This document shows positions 1 through 11,191 of a stretch of DNA of 57,137 nucleotides, piece by piece. Made by a program: the position numbers and the translations under genes. The DNA comes from Ignavibacteria bacterium RBG_16_34_14 (GTDB lineage Bacteria > Bacteroidota > Ignavibacteria > Ignavibacteriales > Ignavibacteriaceae): positions 1 to 57,137 of the forward strand of contig MHAF01000021.1 of assembly GCA_001802865.1 (NCBI GenBank). The letters are read 5' to 3'. The notes beneath the pieces were generated by a model. It saw only the letters and a program-made list of their open reading frames with translations, was not told where the DNA came from and did no database searches. How positions within the stretch are numbered: position 1 is the first letter of the stretch; each line of letters begins with the position of its first letter.

Positions 1-257
1 AGTGCGGAGGAATTTTATAGTTGGCAGGGATCTTTGCGCGAACCGTAAAAGGTCCGGTTTTCATATCTCCTTCCAGCATAGCAACCTTCGCTCCTTTTGG
101 CAGAGATGCTGGTCCATCAACCCATGTTAAATCGCTGGGCACATGCATAATATGTGTAGTTTTATGCTCGTCCATTTTTTTATCCATTTTTTCCTGTGCG
201 TGGAGCATAACTGGTATGACGAGAAACAATCCTATTAAGAAAAGACGTAATGGCATA
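1..257 (-). CDS. Cupin-domain secreted protein (partial, runs off window start)
   Basis: Minus-strand reading from ATG at 257: MPLRLFLIGLFLVIPVMLHAQ...DLTWVDGPASLPKGAKVAMLEGDMKTGPFTVRAKIPANYKIPPH; signal peptide and ChrR/DUF4437-like cupin start; SD AGGAGG at ~263-269. Confidence 0.75.
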
Positions 258-475
258 GTAACCTCCTTATAATTAATCAGTTAAAAATGACTAACACGAA
301 AAATATGATTTTTATTAATTATTCCGCTTGTAAACCACTAAGTTATATTTAGAATTTTTAATTCAAAATAAAGTTAAATGTAATGTGTTATTCAACACAT
401 AACGGTTTTTACAAATGAGGAAAAAACTTTTAGAAAAAATTACCCCTATTGTAAGTCTCAATTGATTCAAAAAAA

Positions 476-1027
476 TTATTTGTCTTCTCTCTTCTCAAAA
501 TCCAGCGAAACAGAATTGATACAATAACGTAAACCAGTGGGTTCAGGTCCATCATCAAAAACATGCCCAAGATGACTACCGCATCTTGCACACATTACCT
601 CTGTTCTTATCATACCATAGCTCTTATCTTCCTTAAGGATAACTTTGTCTTTTGCAAGTGCAGTCCAGTAGCTGGGCCAACCACACCCCGAATCATATTT
701 TTTATCCGAACTAAAAAGTTCATTTCCACAGGCTGCACATTTGTAAATTCCCTTCTCAAAGAAGTGATCATATTTTCCTGTAAATGCTCTTTCTGTTCCT
801 TTCTCTCTTAAAACATGGTATTCTTCCGGTGTAAGCTCTTTCTTCCATTCCTCTTCTGTTTTTACTACTTTATTTTCCATGTTTTCTCCTTTGGAATTTT
901 TAGTTGAGTCAGACATCATTTGATTAATATAAGAACCCGCAGCATTATCTGATGTTTGTAATGCAGCATATACGGTAATCAGCAGCAATGGAATTAAAAA
1001 TAATAATTTGGGTTTTGTTCTCATCAT
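476..1027 (-). CDS. msrB: Peptide-methionine (R)-S-oxide reductase with N-terminal signal/anchor
   Basis: [52 protein letters not shown] motifs. Confidence 0.95.
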   Translation of the reverse strand: MMRTKPKLLFLIPLLLITVYAALQTSDNAAGSYINQMMSDSTKNSKGENMENKVVKTEEEWKKELTPEEYHVLREKGTERAFTGKYDHFFEKGIYKCAACGNELFSSDKKYDSGCGWPSYWTALAKDKVILKEDKSYGMIRTEVMCARCGSHLGHVFDDGPEPTGLRYCINSVSLDFEKREDK

Positions 1028-1164
1028 ATAAACTTTCTTTAAATTTTACATATGAATTATAGTAAAAACAAACCACGCATTCATCACAAAAAGTTCACAA
1101 ATGAATATATAGAGTAAAACAAGGAATTTGTTTATAATTACTACCAGGATTTAAGGAAATTAAA

Positions 1165-1707
1165 ATGATTAAAAAGATTTTCAGATACTTTATTTTGGGG
1201 GCAATAATATGTCTTTTATTTCAATCTCCTATTAAAGCACAATACACAATCGAGAAACATTATGCTGGTCCATCAATAGGCCTCTCCTTTTTAGGTTCAT
1301 CATTCCAATTTGGCGGCAATTATGAGTATGCTATTAATATTAATAACTTTGGTAATATTGGTATTGGTGGAGTTTTAAGATACTGGGGTTACAGCGATAG
1401 TTTTACCGGTGGTAAATGGAGCTACACAAATATTCTGATTGGTGCACAAGGGAATTATCATTTTACAATTCGGGGGAATGAACCACTTGATCCTTATGCC
1501 GGGATTGTTCTTGCTTATGATGGCGGCTCGGTTAGTTATAGCGGACCGGGGAGAAATTATCCGACACCTTCGCATGGTGGTTTATGGTTTGGTGTGCAAG
1601 GAGGAATAAGGTATTGGTTTAATTCAAATCTTGCTGTGACCGGCAGGGTTGGTTTTGGAACATTAAGCTATGGTGCATTGGAATTAGGACTGGATTTAAA
1701 ATTCTAA
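1165..1707 (+). CDS. Outer-membrane beta-barrel-like protein
   Basis: Signal peptide; alternating aromatic/glycine strands, terminal aromatic residue (DLKF). Confidence 0.65.
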   Translation: MIKKIFRYFILGAIICLLFQSPIKAQYTIEKHYAGPSIGLSFLGSSFQFGGNYEYAININNFGNIGIGGVLRYWGYSDSFTGGKWSYTNILIGAQGNYHFTIRGNEPLDPYAGIVLAYDGGSVSYSGPGRNYPTPSHGGLWFGVQGGIRYWFNSNLAVTGRVGFGTLSYGALELGLDLKF

Positions 1708-1741
1708 AAGACAATTCCTCAGAACTGAATTAAGAAAGCCT

Positions 1742-3061
1742 TTAATGAATTTTCTGCTCCCCTGAACGGGATTTCTTTTTTATAGAGCTGTAAATAAAAT
1801 AAAAAATTAATCCGGCTGCTATTACAATGGTTACATCACGTACTTCACGCCATGCACTACTAGAAAGTAACCATACACAAAGTAAAAGAGCAGTGATTGA
1901 AACAAATGTTCCCGCCGGTATTTTGAATATTGCTTCTCTTTCTTTACTATTGCGACGCAGAGCAAGCAGCCCGCCACATGTTGCAATGTAAATTATTAAT
2001 CTTGTAATTGTAGTAATAGTAAGTGCGGACATAAACGTATATGATAATGAAATTGTAAGAATTGCAGCCGATGAAAGAAGTATTGAAAGGTATGGTGTAT
2101 GAAAACGGCTATGAGTTGCTGAAAGAATTTTTGGAAGTTGTCCTTGTTCTGCTAACGCAAAAGGAAGCCGGGTAGAAGCGAGCATGGCAGAATTTAATGC
2201 GCCCGACATGGAAATGAGAGCACCAATTGAAATAATCGAAGCTCCTGCTCTGCCAAGAAAGCGGAAGCTCGCATCAGTAAGTGGTCTTTCCGAATTTGCC
2301 AAAGCAGGTAATGTGCCAATGCATACAAATTGTATTAAAACATAAAGCATCACAACCACACCTAAAGCCATAAACAACGCAAAAGGAAAATTTTTTCGAG
2401 GGTCTTTGACCTCTCCTGCAGTTATTGTTGAAGCTTCAAATCCTGTAAATGCAAAAACTAAAAGCATTACAGCTATTGAGAAAGAACTGTAATCCGGAGA
2501 AACTTCAAAAGAGTAATTTTCAAAATTGATAAAAAATATTCCAACTAAAATAAAAAGTATTAGAGGAGTCAGTTTACCTATTGTAAAAATATTACTAACA
2601 ATAGCTGTTTCCCGCACACCAAGAATATTTATTATTGTGAGCAAGACAATGATACCTGTTACAATAATTGTACGCCAAAATTCCGAACTTGCTTCAGGCA
2701 AGAAAAATGCAAGATAGTTGACAAGCAAATTACAGATAGTAGCAAAAGCGGTTATTCTTGTAAGCCAGGCTAGCCATGCAATCTCGAATCCAATGAATGG
2801 ACCAAAGGCTTTGCGTGCATAAAGATATGGCCCACCAGTTTCTGTAAAACGGCTGCTTACTTCTGCAAAACAAAAGATTATAAAGCAAATGACAATTGCA
2901 CAAACTAAAAATGCAACCAAACTATATGTATTTGTGAGGCTATAAATCTTTGCCGGCAGTCCAAAAATACCTGCGCCAATTGTTCCATTAATAATAAGAG
3001 CAACAAGATCCCACCTGCGGATCCCTCTGATAAGACCACTATGCGATGTTGACTTTATAAT
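1742..3061 (-). CDS. APC-family amino-acid permease (start extended upstream of ORF-track start; no canonical start codon)
   Basis: ORF track begins at 2920 (TTG), but in-frame upstream sequence encodes RRWDLVALIINGTIGAGIFGLPAKIY, the canonical APC TM1 motif; only ATT/ATA/CTT available before in-frame TAG at 3071-3073. Confidence 0.8.
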   Translation of the reverse strand: MIKSTSHSGLIRGIRRWDLVALIINGTIGAGIFGLPAKIYSLTNTYSLVAFLVCAIVICFIIFCFAEVSSRFTETGGPYLYARKAFGPFIGFEIAWLAWLTRITAFATICNLLVNYLAFFLPEASSEFWRTIIVTGIIVLLTIINILGVRETAIVSNIFTIGKLTPLILFILVGIFFINFENYSFEVSPDYSSFSIAVMLLVFAFTGFEASTITAGEVKDPRKNFPFALFMALGVVVMLYVLIQFVCIGTLPALANSERPLTDASFRFLGRAGASIISIGALISMSGALNSAMLASTRLPFALAEQGQLPKILSATHSRFHTPYLSILLSSAAILTISLSYTFMSALTITTITRLIIYIATCGGLLALRRNSKEREAIFKIPAGTFVSITALLLCVWLLSSSAWREVRDVTIVIAAGLIFYFIYSSIKKKSRSGEQKIH

Positions 3062-3321
3062 TGAAAGTTCCTAATGAGATTGGATAATTCTTTTTAATAT
3101 ATCATTTTATCTGAAACTCATTTTTAATACAAATTATCTCAAGCGATAACAAAAACAATAAGATATTTGAAAAAGAAATAATATCGATGTGAAAAATAGC
3201 CATGACAATTCAAGATTGCTCAAGGGATTTTTCATCAGGAGCGACTATATCGATCAAAAGGGCATATAATGTATCCGTTCTGTTGTTATTCATTTGACAT
3301 ACATAAATATTTTATTTCTTT

Positions 3322-6300
3322 TTATACATCATAATTAAGAATTGGCCCTAACCACTTTTCTATTTCTTCTACACTCATTCCTTTCCTTCGATGATAATCC
3401 AAAACTTGATCTTTCCCAATCTTACCAACATCAAAATATTTTGATTCTGGATGAGAAAAGAATAACCCCGATACAGATGCAGCAGGATACATTGCAAGAT
3501 TTTCTGTTAAATTAATTCCCGTATTTTTTTCAACATCAAGAAGATCAAAAATAATTTTCTTTTCGGTGTGATCCGGCTGGGCAGGATAACCTGGTGCAGG
3601 TCTTATTCCCTGGTAGGTTTCTTTTATCAACTCAGTGTTAGTGAATTTTTCTTCAGATGCATAAGCCCAGTATTTTTTTCTTACTATTTCATGTAAGTGT
3701 TCAGCGAAAGCTTCGGCTAACCTGTCCGCAAGAGCTTTAACCATAATTGAATTGTAATCATCGTGTTCTTTTTCATATTTCTTAATGAGCTTTTCAATAC
3801 CAATCCCTGCAGTAACGGCAAAAGCACCAATGTAATCGTCTTTACCGCTCTCTTTGGGAGAGATAAAATCAGCAAGTGCTAAGTTAGGAAGTTTATCAGA
3901 CTTTGGTGTTTGAGAACGCAAAGTATGTAAAACTCTTTTAACTCCTTCGCGAGTATCATCGGTATAGATTTCAATATCATCACAGCCAACTGTGTTGGCG
4001 GGGAACAAGCCAAACACCCCATTTGCCTTAAGTAGTTTTTCTGAAATTATCTTATCAAGAAGTTTATTTGCATCTTCATAAAGTTTTTTAGCCTCAACTC
4101 CATACTTTTCATTTTCAAAAATAGCGGGATATTTCCCTTTAAGTTCCCAGGTAAGAAAGAATGGTGTCCAGTCAATATATTTTCTTAAAGTTTCAATAGG
4201 GAAATTTTTTAGAACCATTATGCCAATAGTTCCCGGTTTTATAATTTTCGCTTTACTCCAGTCTGTTTTGAGATGATTCTCTCTCGCTTTTTCAATTGTA
4301 AGATATTTTTTCTCTCCAATCCTTTTTAAATGATTTTCTCTAAGGTGTTTATACTCATTCTTAATTCCTTTGCTAAAATTTTCTTTAACCGATTTATCTT
4401 CTTTTAGAAGGTTGCTGACAACCGGAACACTCCTTGAAGCATCCAGAACATGAATAACCGAACCGCTGTAGCTTGGGGCAATCTTTACAGCTGTATGAAT
4501 TTTAGAAGTTGTTGCACCACCAATCAGCAGGGGTAATTTAAATCCTCTTCTTTCCATCTCCTTGGCAACATTAACCATTTCATCGAGTGAAGGTGTAATT
4601 AAGCCGCTTAATCCGATTACATCAACTTTTTCATCAATTGCAGTTTGCAGAATTTTTTCTGCAGAGACCATTACTCCTAAATCAATAACATTATAATTGT
4701 TACAACCCAAAACGACACCAACTATATTTTTTCCAATATCATGAACATCGCCCTTTACGGTCGCCATTAAAACTTTTCCAATTTCGCGAGTGTCATTCGC
4801 TTCTGATTTTTCCTTTTCAATAAAAGGGATCAGATAAGCAACAGACTTTTTCATAACTCTTGCGCTCTTTACAACTTGAGGCAGAAACATTTTACCCGAA
4901 CCAAACAAATCGCCAACGACACTCATTCCATCCATTAAGGGACCTTCAATAACTTCAATTGGTTTGGGATAGAGCTTTCTTGCTTCCTCAGTATCCTGCT
5001 CAATGTAATCAACTATTCCTTTTATAAGTGCATGGTTTAATCTTTCCTGAACAGAAGAATTTCTCCATTCATCAACTTTTATTTCGGTTTTATCTTTCTT
5101 CTTAATATTTTCTGCAAAATCAACTAATCTTTCGGTGGCATCTTTTCTTCTGTTAAGAAGAACATCTTCTACAAGAACAAGAAGATCTTTTGGTATCTCT
5201 TCATATACTTCAAGCTGCCCAGAATTAACAATTCCCATATCAAGCCCGGCTTTAATAGCATGAAAGAGAAAAGCAGAATGCATTGCTTCGCGAACGATAT
5301 TATTCCCTCTGAAAGAGAAAGAGACATTACTTATTCCGCCGCTAACTTTTGCATGCGGAAGATTTTGCTTTATCCACCGGGTTGCTTCAATAAAATCTAC
5401 AGCATAATTATTATGTTCTTCAATTCCTGTTGCAACAGTTAAAACATTAGGGTCAAAAATTATATTTTCGGGAGTGAAGCCAATTTCTTCTGTAAGAATT
5501 TTGTACGCTCTTTTGCAGATTCCTGTTCTTCTTTCAAAAGTATCGGCCTGACCCTTTTCATCAAAAGCCATAACAATTACTGAGACACCATATTGCTGTA
5601 TTTTTTTTGCACGTTCTTTAAAAACTTCTTCGCCTTCTTTGAGACTGATAGAATTAACTATACCTTTCCCCTGCAAGCCTTTCAGTCCTGCTTCAATTAC
5701 GGTCCACTTTGAAGAATCAATCATAAAAGGAAGTTTAGCTATATCCGGTTCTGCAGAAAGAAGATTAAGAAATTTAGTCATTGCCTCTTCTGAATCAAGA
5801 AGACCTTCATCCATATTAATATCAAGAATTTGTGCACCTCCCTCAACCTGATTTCGTGCAACTGCAAGCGCTCCCTCATAATCTCCTGATAAAATAAGAT
5901 TGGCAAACTTCTTTGATCCGGTAACATTTGTTCTTTCACCAATATTTACAAAATTTGTTTGGGGATGAATAACAAGGGGTTCAATCCCGCTTAGTCTCAA
6001 ATATTTTTCAATAACAGGAATTTTTCTCGGCTTACATTTTGCAGCAGCCCGAGCAATTTGTCGTATATGCTCTGGGGTTGTACCACAGCAGCCGCCAATA
6101 ATATTTGCAAATCCGCTTGAAGCAAAGTCCTCGATCATTTTCGACATCGTTTCTGGAGATTCGTCATATTCTCCCATCTCATTAGGCAAACCGGCATTTG
6201 GATAAACACTTACATAAACGGGAGCTTTGTCTGCCAATTCCTGAATGAACGGTCTCATCTGCTTTGCGCCTAAAGAACAATTCAAACCAACACATAAAAG

Positions 6301-7023
6301 ATTTTTCGTATGAGAAACTGAAATTAAAAATGCCTCTGTTGTTTGTCCTGATAATGTTCTTCCGCTAAGATCTACTATGGTTCCCGAAACAATGATTGGA
6401 ATATATTTTTTAACTTCAGCACAATATTCTTCAAGAGCATAAATTGCAGCTTTTGCATTCAATGTATCAAACACTGTTTCAATTAAAAGGATATCTACTC
6501 CGCCATCAACAAGACCTTTTGCCGCATTATAATATGCTTTCATCATCTGATCGAATGTAACTGCACGGTAACCGGGATCATTTACATTTGGAGAGAGAGA
6601 CAAAGTTTTATTTGTCGGTCCTAAAGCCCCCGCAACAAAACGAGGTTTACTGCCGGGATTTTCTTTTAAGAATTCATCAACAGCCTGCCTTGCGTTAATT
6701 GCTGCCTGATAATTTAATTCATACGAAAGCTCTTCAAGCTTGTAATCAGCTTGTGAGATTGCAGTAGCATTAAAAGTATTTGTCTCAATTATATCTGAAC
6801 CGGCAGAAAGATAGGCTTTATGTATTTCCTTAATGACCGAAGGCTTCGTTATACTTAAAAGATCATTATTGCCTTTAAGATCATGTGGCCAATCTTTAAA
6901 TCGCTCACCTCTGAAATCATCTTCTGATAAGCGATATCTCTGAATCATTGTTCCCATAGCACCATCGAGAACAAGAATTCTCTCGTTTAATAACTTATTT
7001 AATATTTCGAATGTTGAACTCAT
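3322..7023 (-). CDS. metH: Cobalamin-dependent methionine synthase (four-domain)
   Basis: Hcy-binding ([22 protein letters not shown]), pterin-binding, B12 ([14 protein letters not shown]), activation domain ([17 protein letters not shown]). Confidence 0.98.
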   Translation of the reverse strand: MSSTFEILNKLLNERILVLDGAMGTMIQRYRLSEDDFRGERFKDWPHDLKGNNDLLSITKPSVIKEIHKAYLSAGSDIIETNTFNATAISQADYKLEELSYELNYQAAINARQAVDEFLKENPGSKPRFVAGALGPTNKTLSLSPNVNDPGYRAVTFDQMMKAYYNAAKGLVDGGVDILLIETVFDTLNAKAAIYALEEYCAEVKKYIPIIVSGTIVDLSGRTLSGQTTEAFLISVSHTKNLLCVGLNCSLGAKQMRPFIQELADKAPVYVSVYPNAGLPNEMGEYDESPETMSKMIEDFASSGFANIIGGCCGTTPEHIRQIARAAAKCKPRKIPVIEKYLRLSGIEPLVIHPQTNFVNIGERTNVTGSKKFANLILSGDYEGALAVARNQVEGGAQILDINMDEGLLDSEEAMTKFLNLLSAEPDIAKLPFMIDSSKWTVIEAGLKGLQGKGIVNSISLKEGEEVFKERAKKIQQYGVSVIVMAFDEKGQADTFERRTGICKRAYKILTEEIGFTPENIIFDPNVLTVATGIEEHNNYAVDFIEATRWIKQNLPHAKVSGGISNVSFSFRGNNIVREAMHSAFLFHAIKAGLDMGIVNSGQLEVYEEIPKDLLVLVEDVLLNRRKDATERLVDFAENIKKKDKTEIKVDEWRNSSVQERLNHALIKGIVDYIEQDTEEARKLYPKPIEVIEGPLMDGMSVVGDLFGSGKMFLPQVVKSARVMKKSVAYLIPFIEKEKSEANDTREIGKVLMATVKGDVHDIGKNIVGVVLGCNNYNVIDLGVMVSAEKILQTAIDEKVDVIGLSGLITPSLDEMVNVAKEMERRGFKLPLLIGGATTSKIHTAVKIAPSYSGSVIHVLDASRSVPVVSNLLKEDKSVKENFSKGIKNEYKHLRENHLKRIGEKKYLTIEKARENHLKTDWSKAKIIKPGTIGIMVLKNFPIETLRKYIDWTPFFLTWELKGKYPAIFENEKYGVEAKKLYEDANKLLDKIISEKLLKANGVFGLFPANTVGCDDIEIYTDDTREGVKRVLHTLRSQTPKSDKLPNLALADFISPKESGKDDYIGAFAVTAGIGIEKLIKKYEKEHDDYNSIMVKALADRLAEAFAEHLHEIVRKKYWAYASEEKFTNTELIKETYQGIRPAPGYPAQPDHTEKKIIFDLLDVEKNTGINLTENLAMYPAASVSGLFFSHPESKYFDVGKIGKDQVLDYHRRKGMSVEEIEKWLGPILNYDV

Positions 7024-7035
7024 ATCTTTTATTTA

Positions 7036-7070
7036 AAATGAAAAACCTCTTCCGATGATTAGAAGAGGTT
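7036..7070 (-). terminator. Rho-independent terminator of the riboswitch expression platform
   Basis: AACCTCTTC-N9-GAAGAGGTT followed by TTTTTCATTTT on minus strand, ending ~13 nt before metH ATG. Confidence 0.88.
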
Positions 7071-7079
7071 ACAAATGCA

Positions 7080-7206
7080 TCCGTCTTCATCTCATCTTTC
7101 CCCCGAACAATCGGGGGCAGGAATTAGCACCTGACATCCCGGTAAATCGGGATCGGTTGCTACGGCGTCTTCGGGCCTGTTCCCTCTGCCGTTCTTGATA
7201 AGGATA
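7080..7206 (-). ncRNA. SAM-I (S-box) riboswitch
   Basis: Minus strand: CTTATCAAGAACGGCAGAGGGAACAGGCCCGAAGACGCCGTAGCAACC...AGGTGCTAATTCCTGC...GATGAGATGAAGACGG; located directly upstream of metH. Confidence 0.95.
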
Positions 7207-7353
7207 AATTTTTGAAAGAACTAACTAAACTTTATTTCAAATATAAAAAATATTCCTGTCTTGTCAATTATAATAATGATAATCCTGTTTCTTTTGTAAA
7301 GGCAAACAAATATAATTAAATTAGATTCTATTAAAAACATATTGATTATAACA

Positions 7354-8325
7354 ATGATAATTGTAACGGGCGGCGCAGGCTTTATAGGAAGCGCAATTAT
7401 ATGGCGTCTTAATACTATTAATTTTGATGATATAATTATAGTTGACAGCCTTGGCAATGAAGAAAAATGGAAAAACTTAGTTGGATTGAATTTCAGAGAT
7501 TTCATTCATAAAGATGATTTTATAAATCTGACAGAGACCTCCGCTCTTGAGATTCCAACTGCTATTATTCATATGGGTGCAAATTCCTCCACTACTGAAA
7601 AAGATGCTGATTCTCTCTTAAGTAATAATTTTGAATATTCAAAAAAACTTGTCGAATATTGCTTAACAAAAGAAGTCCGGTTCATTTATGCTTCATCTGC
7701 TGCAACTTACGGAGATGGCTCTCTCGGTTTTGATGATCGCGAAGCAGACATGCATTTATTAAGACCATTAAATATGTACGGTTATTCTAAAATGATGTTT
7801 GATCTCTGGGCTTTGAAAAGAGGAATAACAAACAAGGTGGTTGGATTAAAATATTTTAATGTTTATGGCCCAAATGAATATCATAAAGGAGATATGCGTT
7901 CTGTTGTTCACAAAGCATATGAACAGATAAGCGATACAGGTAAAACAAGATTATTTAAATCTGCTGATCCAAAATACAAAGATGGCGAGCAGATGAGAGA
8001 TTTTATTTATATAAAAGATGCCGTTGATATGACTCTCTTCTTTCTTGAGCATCCAGACAAAAATGGTTTGTTTAATATTGGTTCCGGTAAAGCAAGAACA
8101 TGGAATGACCTTGTTAATTCACTGTTTAATGCTATGAATAAAAATGCAGAGATAGAATATTTTGATATGCCTGCTCATCTCCTTGAGAAGTATCAATATT
8201 TTACTGAAGCTAAAATGGATAAAATAAAAAAAGCTGGCTATTCCAAACCTCCAATGTCGCTGGAAGATGGAATAACCGATTATGTTCAAAATTACCTGCT
8301 AAAAGAGAAATTTCTTGGCTGGTAG
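7354..8325 (+). CDS. hldD: ADP-L-glycero-D-manno-heptose 6-epimerase
   Basis: MIIVTGGAGFIGSAI, GANSSTTEKD, YGYSKMMFD; ATG at 7354 preferred over TTG at 7342. Confidence 0.9.
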   Translation: MIIVTGGAGFIGSAIIWRLNTINFDDIIIVDSLGNEEKWKNLVGLNFRDFIHKDDFINLTETSALEIPTAIIHMGANSSTTEKDADSLLSNNFEYSKKLVEYCLTKEVRFIYASSAATYGDGSLGFDDREADMHLLRPLNMYGYSKMMFDLWALKRGITNKVVGLKYFNVYGPNEYHKGDMRSVVHKAYEQISDTGKTRLFKSADPKYKDGEQMRDFIYIKDAVDMTLFFLEHPDKNGLFNIGSGKARTWNDLVNSLFNAMNKNAEIEYFDMPAHLLEKYQYFTEAKMDKIKKAGYSKPPMSLEDGITDYVQNYLLKEKFLGW

Positions 8326-8328
8326 TTA

Positions 8329-8661
8329 TCAGTTATAAGGAACATCCTCGTCATCATCAAGAAGATCCTCGTCATCATCAAAATCAAAATCTTCTTCATA
8401 TAATTCATCTTCATCCGATGGTTCATCTTCAAAATCATCCTCTTCTTCAAAGTCATCTTCTTCCTCCTCAAACTCATTATCTTCGCTCTCGTCATCAAAG
8501 TCATCTTCTTCTTCATCTTCTTTACTTTTTTTCCTGCTCATTTTAGGTTTAAAATTTCTTTCATCTTCCCCTTCCGGAAAATGAAGCATAGATTCGGGTT
8601 CCGGTAAATCTTTTTCAGACTTTATATCCATATCCTCTGTTTCATTTTGAATACTGACCAT
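8329..8661 (-). CDS. Highly acidic low-complexity protein
   Basis: ORF of D/E runs after a mixed N-terminus (MVSIQNETEDMDIKSEKDLPEPESMLHFPEGEDERNF); tail-to-tail with hldD. Confidence 0.6.
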   Translation of the reverse strand: MVSIQNETEDMDIKSEKDLPEPESMLHFPEGEDERNFKPKMSRKKSKEDEEEDDFDDESEDNEFEEEEDDFEEEDDFEDEPSDEDELYEEDFDFDDDEDLLDDDEDVPYN

Positions 8662-8856
8662 TATAATATTAATCCTCCTGCTGAATATTATTTTGTGTTT
8701 TAAATTCTGTTCAAATATTTCTAAAATTAATTAAAGAGACAAATATATTTTATCTTTATATTTGAAAAGTATGAAATAAATTTGAACAAGAAAACATAAT
8801 CTCACGAGATAATAGTGTCAATACATTTTTCAATAAAATATAATTAAAATCTTATT

Positions 8857-9321
8857 ATGAAATTGGCAACTCTTTGTTATGTAATGGACAAAACAAATAA
8901 TAAAACATTAATGATACACAGAATTAAAAAGAAAGATGATTACCATGAGGGAAAATGGAATGGTTTGGGAGGAAAGTTTGATAAAGGCGAAAGCCCTGAA
9001 GATTGTGCAATAAGAGAAGTGTTTGAGGAATCTGGTTTAAAGATTAAAAATCCCCGGATGCATGGTTTTATTACCTTCCCGAATTTTGACGGAAAATACG
9101 ATTGGTATGTTTTCATCTTTACTGCAGATAATTATGTGGGTGAGCTTATTGATTCAACAGAAGGAAATCTTGAATGGATATCAAATGATAAACTAACTTC
9201 ATTAAATTTGTGGGATGGCGACAAAATATTTATGGAATGGATCTTCCGGGATAAGTTTTTCAGTGCGAAGTTTAAATATGAGAAAGGAAAGTTTATTAAT
9301 TATGAGGTTTTCTTTTATTAA
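8857..9321 (+). CDS. NUDIX hydrolase (MutT-like)
   Basis: Nudix box GKFDKGESPEDCAIREVFEESGL. Confidence 0.92.
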   Translation: MKLATLCYVMDKTNNKTLMIHRIKKKDDYHEGKWNGLGGKFDKGESPEDCAIREVFEESGLKIKNPRMHGFITFPNFDGKYDWYVFIFTADNYVGELIDSTEGNLEWISNDKLTSLNLWDGDKIFMEWIFRDKFFSAKFKYEKGKFINYEVFFY

Positions 9322-9323
9322 TA

Positions 9324-10010
9324 ATGAATTCTCCTATGCAAACCTTCTCTCAAAAAGCAATTAACTTTTTTACAAATCTAAAATCTCCAAAAACTTTACC
9401 TGGAAATATTAAAGTATTAAATCCTTACAAGGTTGAGGACGTGAAGATAATAGTTAAGGAATTTTATAACCGATTTTTTGATGACACCAATGAAAGAGTT
9501 TTTATTCTTGGAATTAACCCTGGAAGATTTGGTGGCGGAGTAACCGGAATTGCATTTACAGACCCAATTGTACTCGAAGAATACTGCGGAATAAAAAACA
9601 GCTTAATTAAAAAACCCGAATTATCAAGCAGGTTTGTTTATTCTTTTATCAATGAATTTGGCGGAGTGAAAAAGTTTTATTCAAAATTTTTTATGGGTGC
9701 TGTTTATCCTCTTGCTTTGCTGAGTGATGGAAAGAACTATAACTATTATGACAGTAAAGAACTTTACCGGATCCTGAAACCGCATTTAATTTCTTCTTTA
9801 CAAAAGCAGATAAATTTTGGCGCAAGAAAGGATATTGTTATTTGTCTTGGAAAGAAAAACTTTAACTACCTGAATGAACTTAATAAAGAATTTAAGTTCT
9901 TTGAAAGCATAATAATATTAGAACATCCACGTTTCATAATGCAATATAAGTTAAAGAAAAAAGAACAATACATTAAAAAATATATTGATACTTTCAATTC
10001 CTGTTATTAG
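9324..10010 (+). CDS. SMUG2-like uracil-DNA glycosylase family (DUF4918-type)
   Basis: FILGINPGRFGGGVTGIAFTDP motif. Confidence 0.75.
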   Translation: MNSPMQTFSQKAINFFTNLKSPKTLPGNIKVLNPYKVEDVKIIVKEFYNRFFDDTNERVFILGINPGRFGGGVTGIAFTDPIVLEEYCGIKNSLIKKPELSSRFVYSFINEFGGVKKFYSKFFMGAVYPLALLSDGKNYNYYDSKELYRILKPHLISSLQKQINFGARKDIVICLGKKNFNYLNELNKEFKFFESIIILEHPRFIMQYKLKKKEQYIKKYIDTFNSCY

Positions 10011-10069
10011 TTAGATGCAGCACGACCGACTAACAAGCATTATCTAAAATTGCTTCTACTTCTTGCTTT

Positions 10070-10870
10070 TTATTTTGGTTTTACTTTTCTGGAAAGAAAA
10101 TCTTTAATTATTTTATTTACAACCTCTGGTTTTTCAAGTGGAGTTATATGTCCTATACTCGGAATAACATGATATTCAGAGTCTGGAATTGATTGAGCCA
10201 TTTCCTCCATAATGTAGGGCGGTATTAGTTTATCTTTTTCTCCACAAATTAGAAGTACGGGGATTTTTATTTCAGAAAGAAATTCTGTTGTATCTGTTCT
10301 TCCTGCCATTGCAAGGAGGCATCCTTTAACTCCTTCCGCTGAAAAGCTTAAGCTTCTGCTCAATGTTTCTTTATAAATATTACCCGGTTTTGTAATTGAT
10401 TCATCAGCAAAACAGTTTGGAATAAATTCTTCAATAAATCTTTTCACACCAAATTCATTTATTTTTTTTATTCCCTCGGCTCTTTTCAATTTTGCATCAT
10501 TATTATCAGCAACAGATTTAGTATCACATAAAATAAGGGCATTGAAAAGATTCTCATTTTTTTCAACTGCTCTTTGGGCAATATATCCTCCCATTGAAAG
10601 TCCGCATACAACAGGCTTTATAAAATCATTTTCTTTTATAATATAGTGAATATCGTCCGCAAACATTTCTATAGTATATTGTCCATCCCCTACGGCGGAT
10701 TCTCCGAGACCCCTTAAATCATAAGAAATACAAAAATAATTCGAACTTAATGCTTCTATTTGAAAATTCCACATATTATGATCAAAGGGGAATCCGTGAA
10801 TAAAAATTATAGATTGGTTATTTGGATCACCCTTTGGAAATATTACAAAATTATTTTTATTTAGCTTCAT
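10070..10870 (-). CDS. Alpha/beta-fold hydrolase
   Basis: HGFPFDHNMW, GLSMGG nucleophile elbow, GEKDKLIP, GHITPLEKPE. Confidence 0.9.
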   Translation of the reverse strand: MKLNKNNFVIFPKGDPNNQSIIFIHGFPFDHNMWNFQIEALSSNYFCISYDLRGLGESAVGDGQYTIEMFADDIHYIIKENDFIKPVVCGLSMGGYIAQRAVEKNENLFNALILCDTKSVADNNDAKLKRAEGIKKINEFGVKRFIEEFIPNCFADESITKPGNIYKETLSRSLSFSAEGVKGCLLAMAGRTDTTEFLSEIKIPVLLICGEKDKLIPPYIMEEMAQSIPDSEYHVIPSIGHITPLEKPEVVNKIIKDFLSRKVKPK

Positions 10871-10914
10871 ACTTCTAAATTATTTCAATTTAAAACCATT
10901 CGGAAGGGAAAAAT

Positions 10915-11010
10915 ATGAAATTAACTGTTGCTATTTCTCTAATAATTTTATTAACTGCAAGCTTATATGCACAGCAAGATACAATTATTTTTTACAAATG
11001 GATACCTTAA
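10915..11010 (+). CDS. Possible 31-aa signal-peptide-only ORF (or remnant)
   Basis: Good SD (GGAAGGG at ~10902) then MKLTVAISLIILLTASLYAQQDTIIFYKWIP*. Confidence 0.35.
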   Translation: MKLTVAISLIILLTASLYAQQDTIIFYKWIP

Positions 11011-11191
11011 AACAGTATGGAAAACCTCCATACCTAATACCATAAACTTCCCATTTAATAAAAATTATTTATAAATTGAATCAATATTCGTAATACAAGA
11101 TTTATTCTGTTAATAATAGAACTAAGATGAGAGACCTATATTTAAAAATAAATTTCCTTATACCTATATACCATATACCTAAAACTGCTTT

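Noticed and set aside
8292-8516. ORF MKKKMTLMTRAKIMSLRRKKM...
   Set aside because: Out-of-frame reading of the D/E-rich repeat on the same strand; composition is an artefact.
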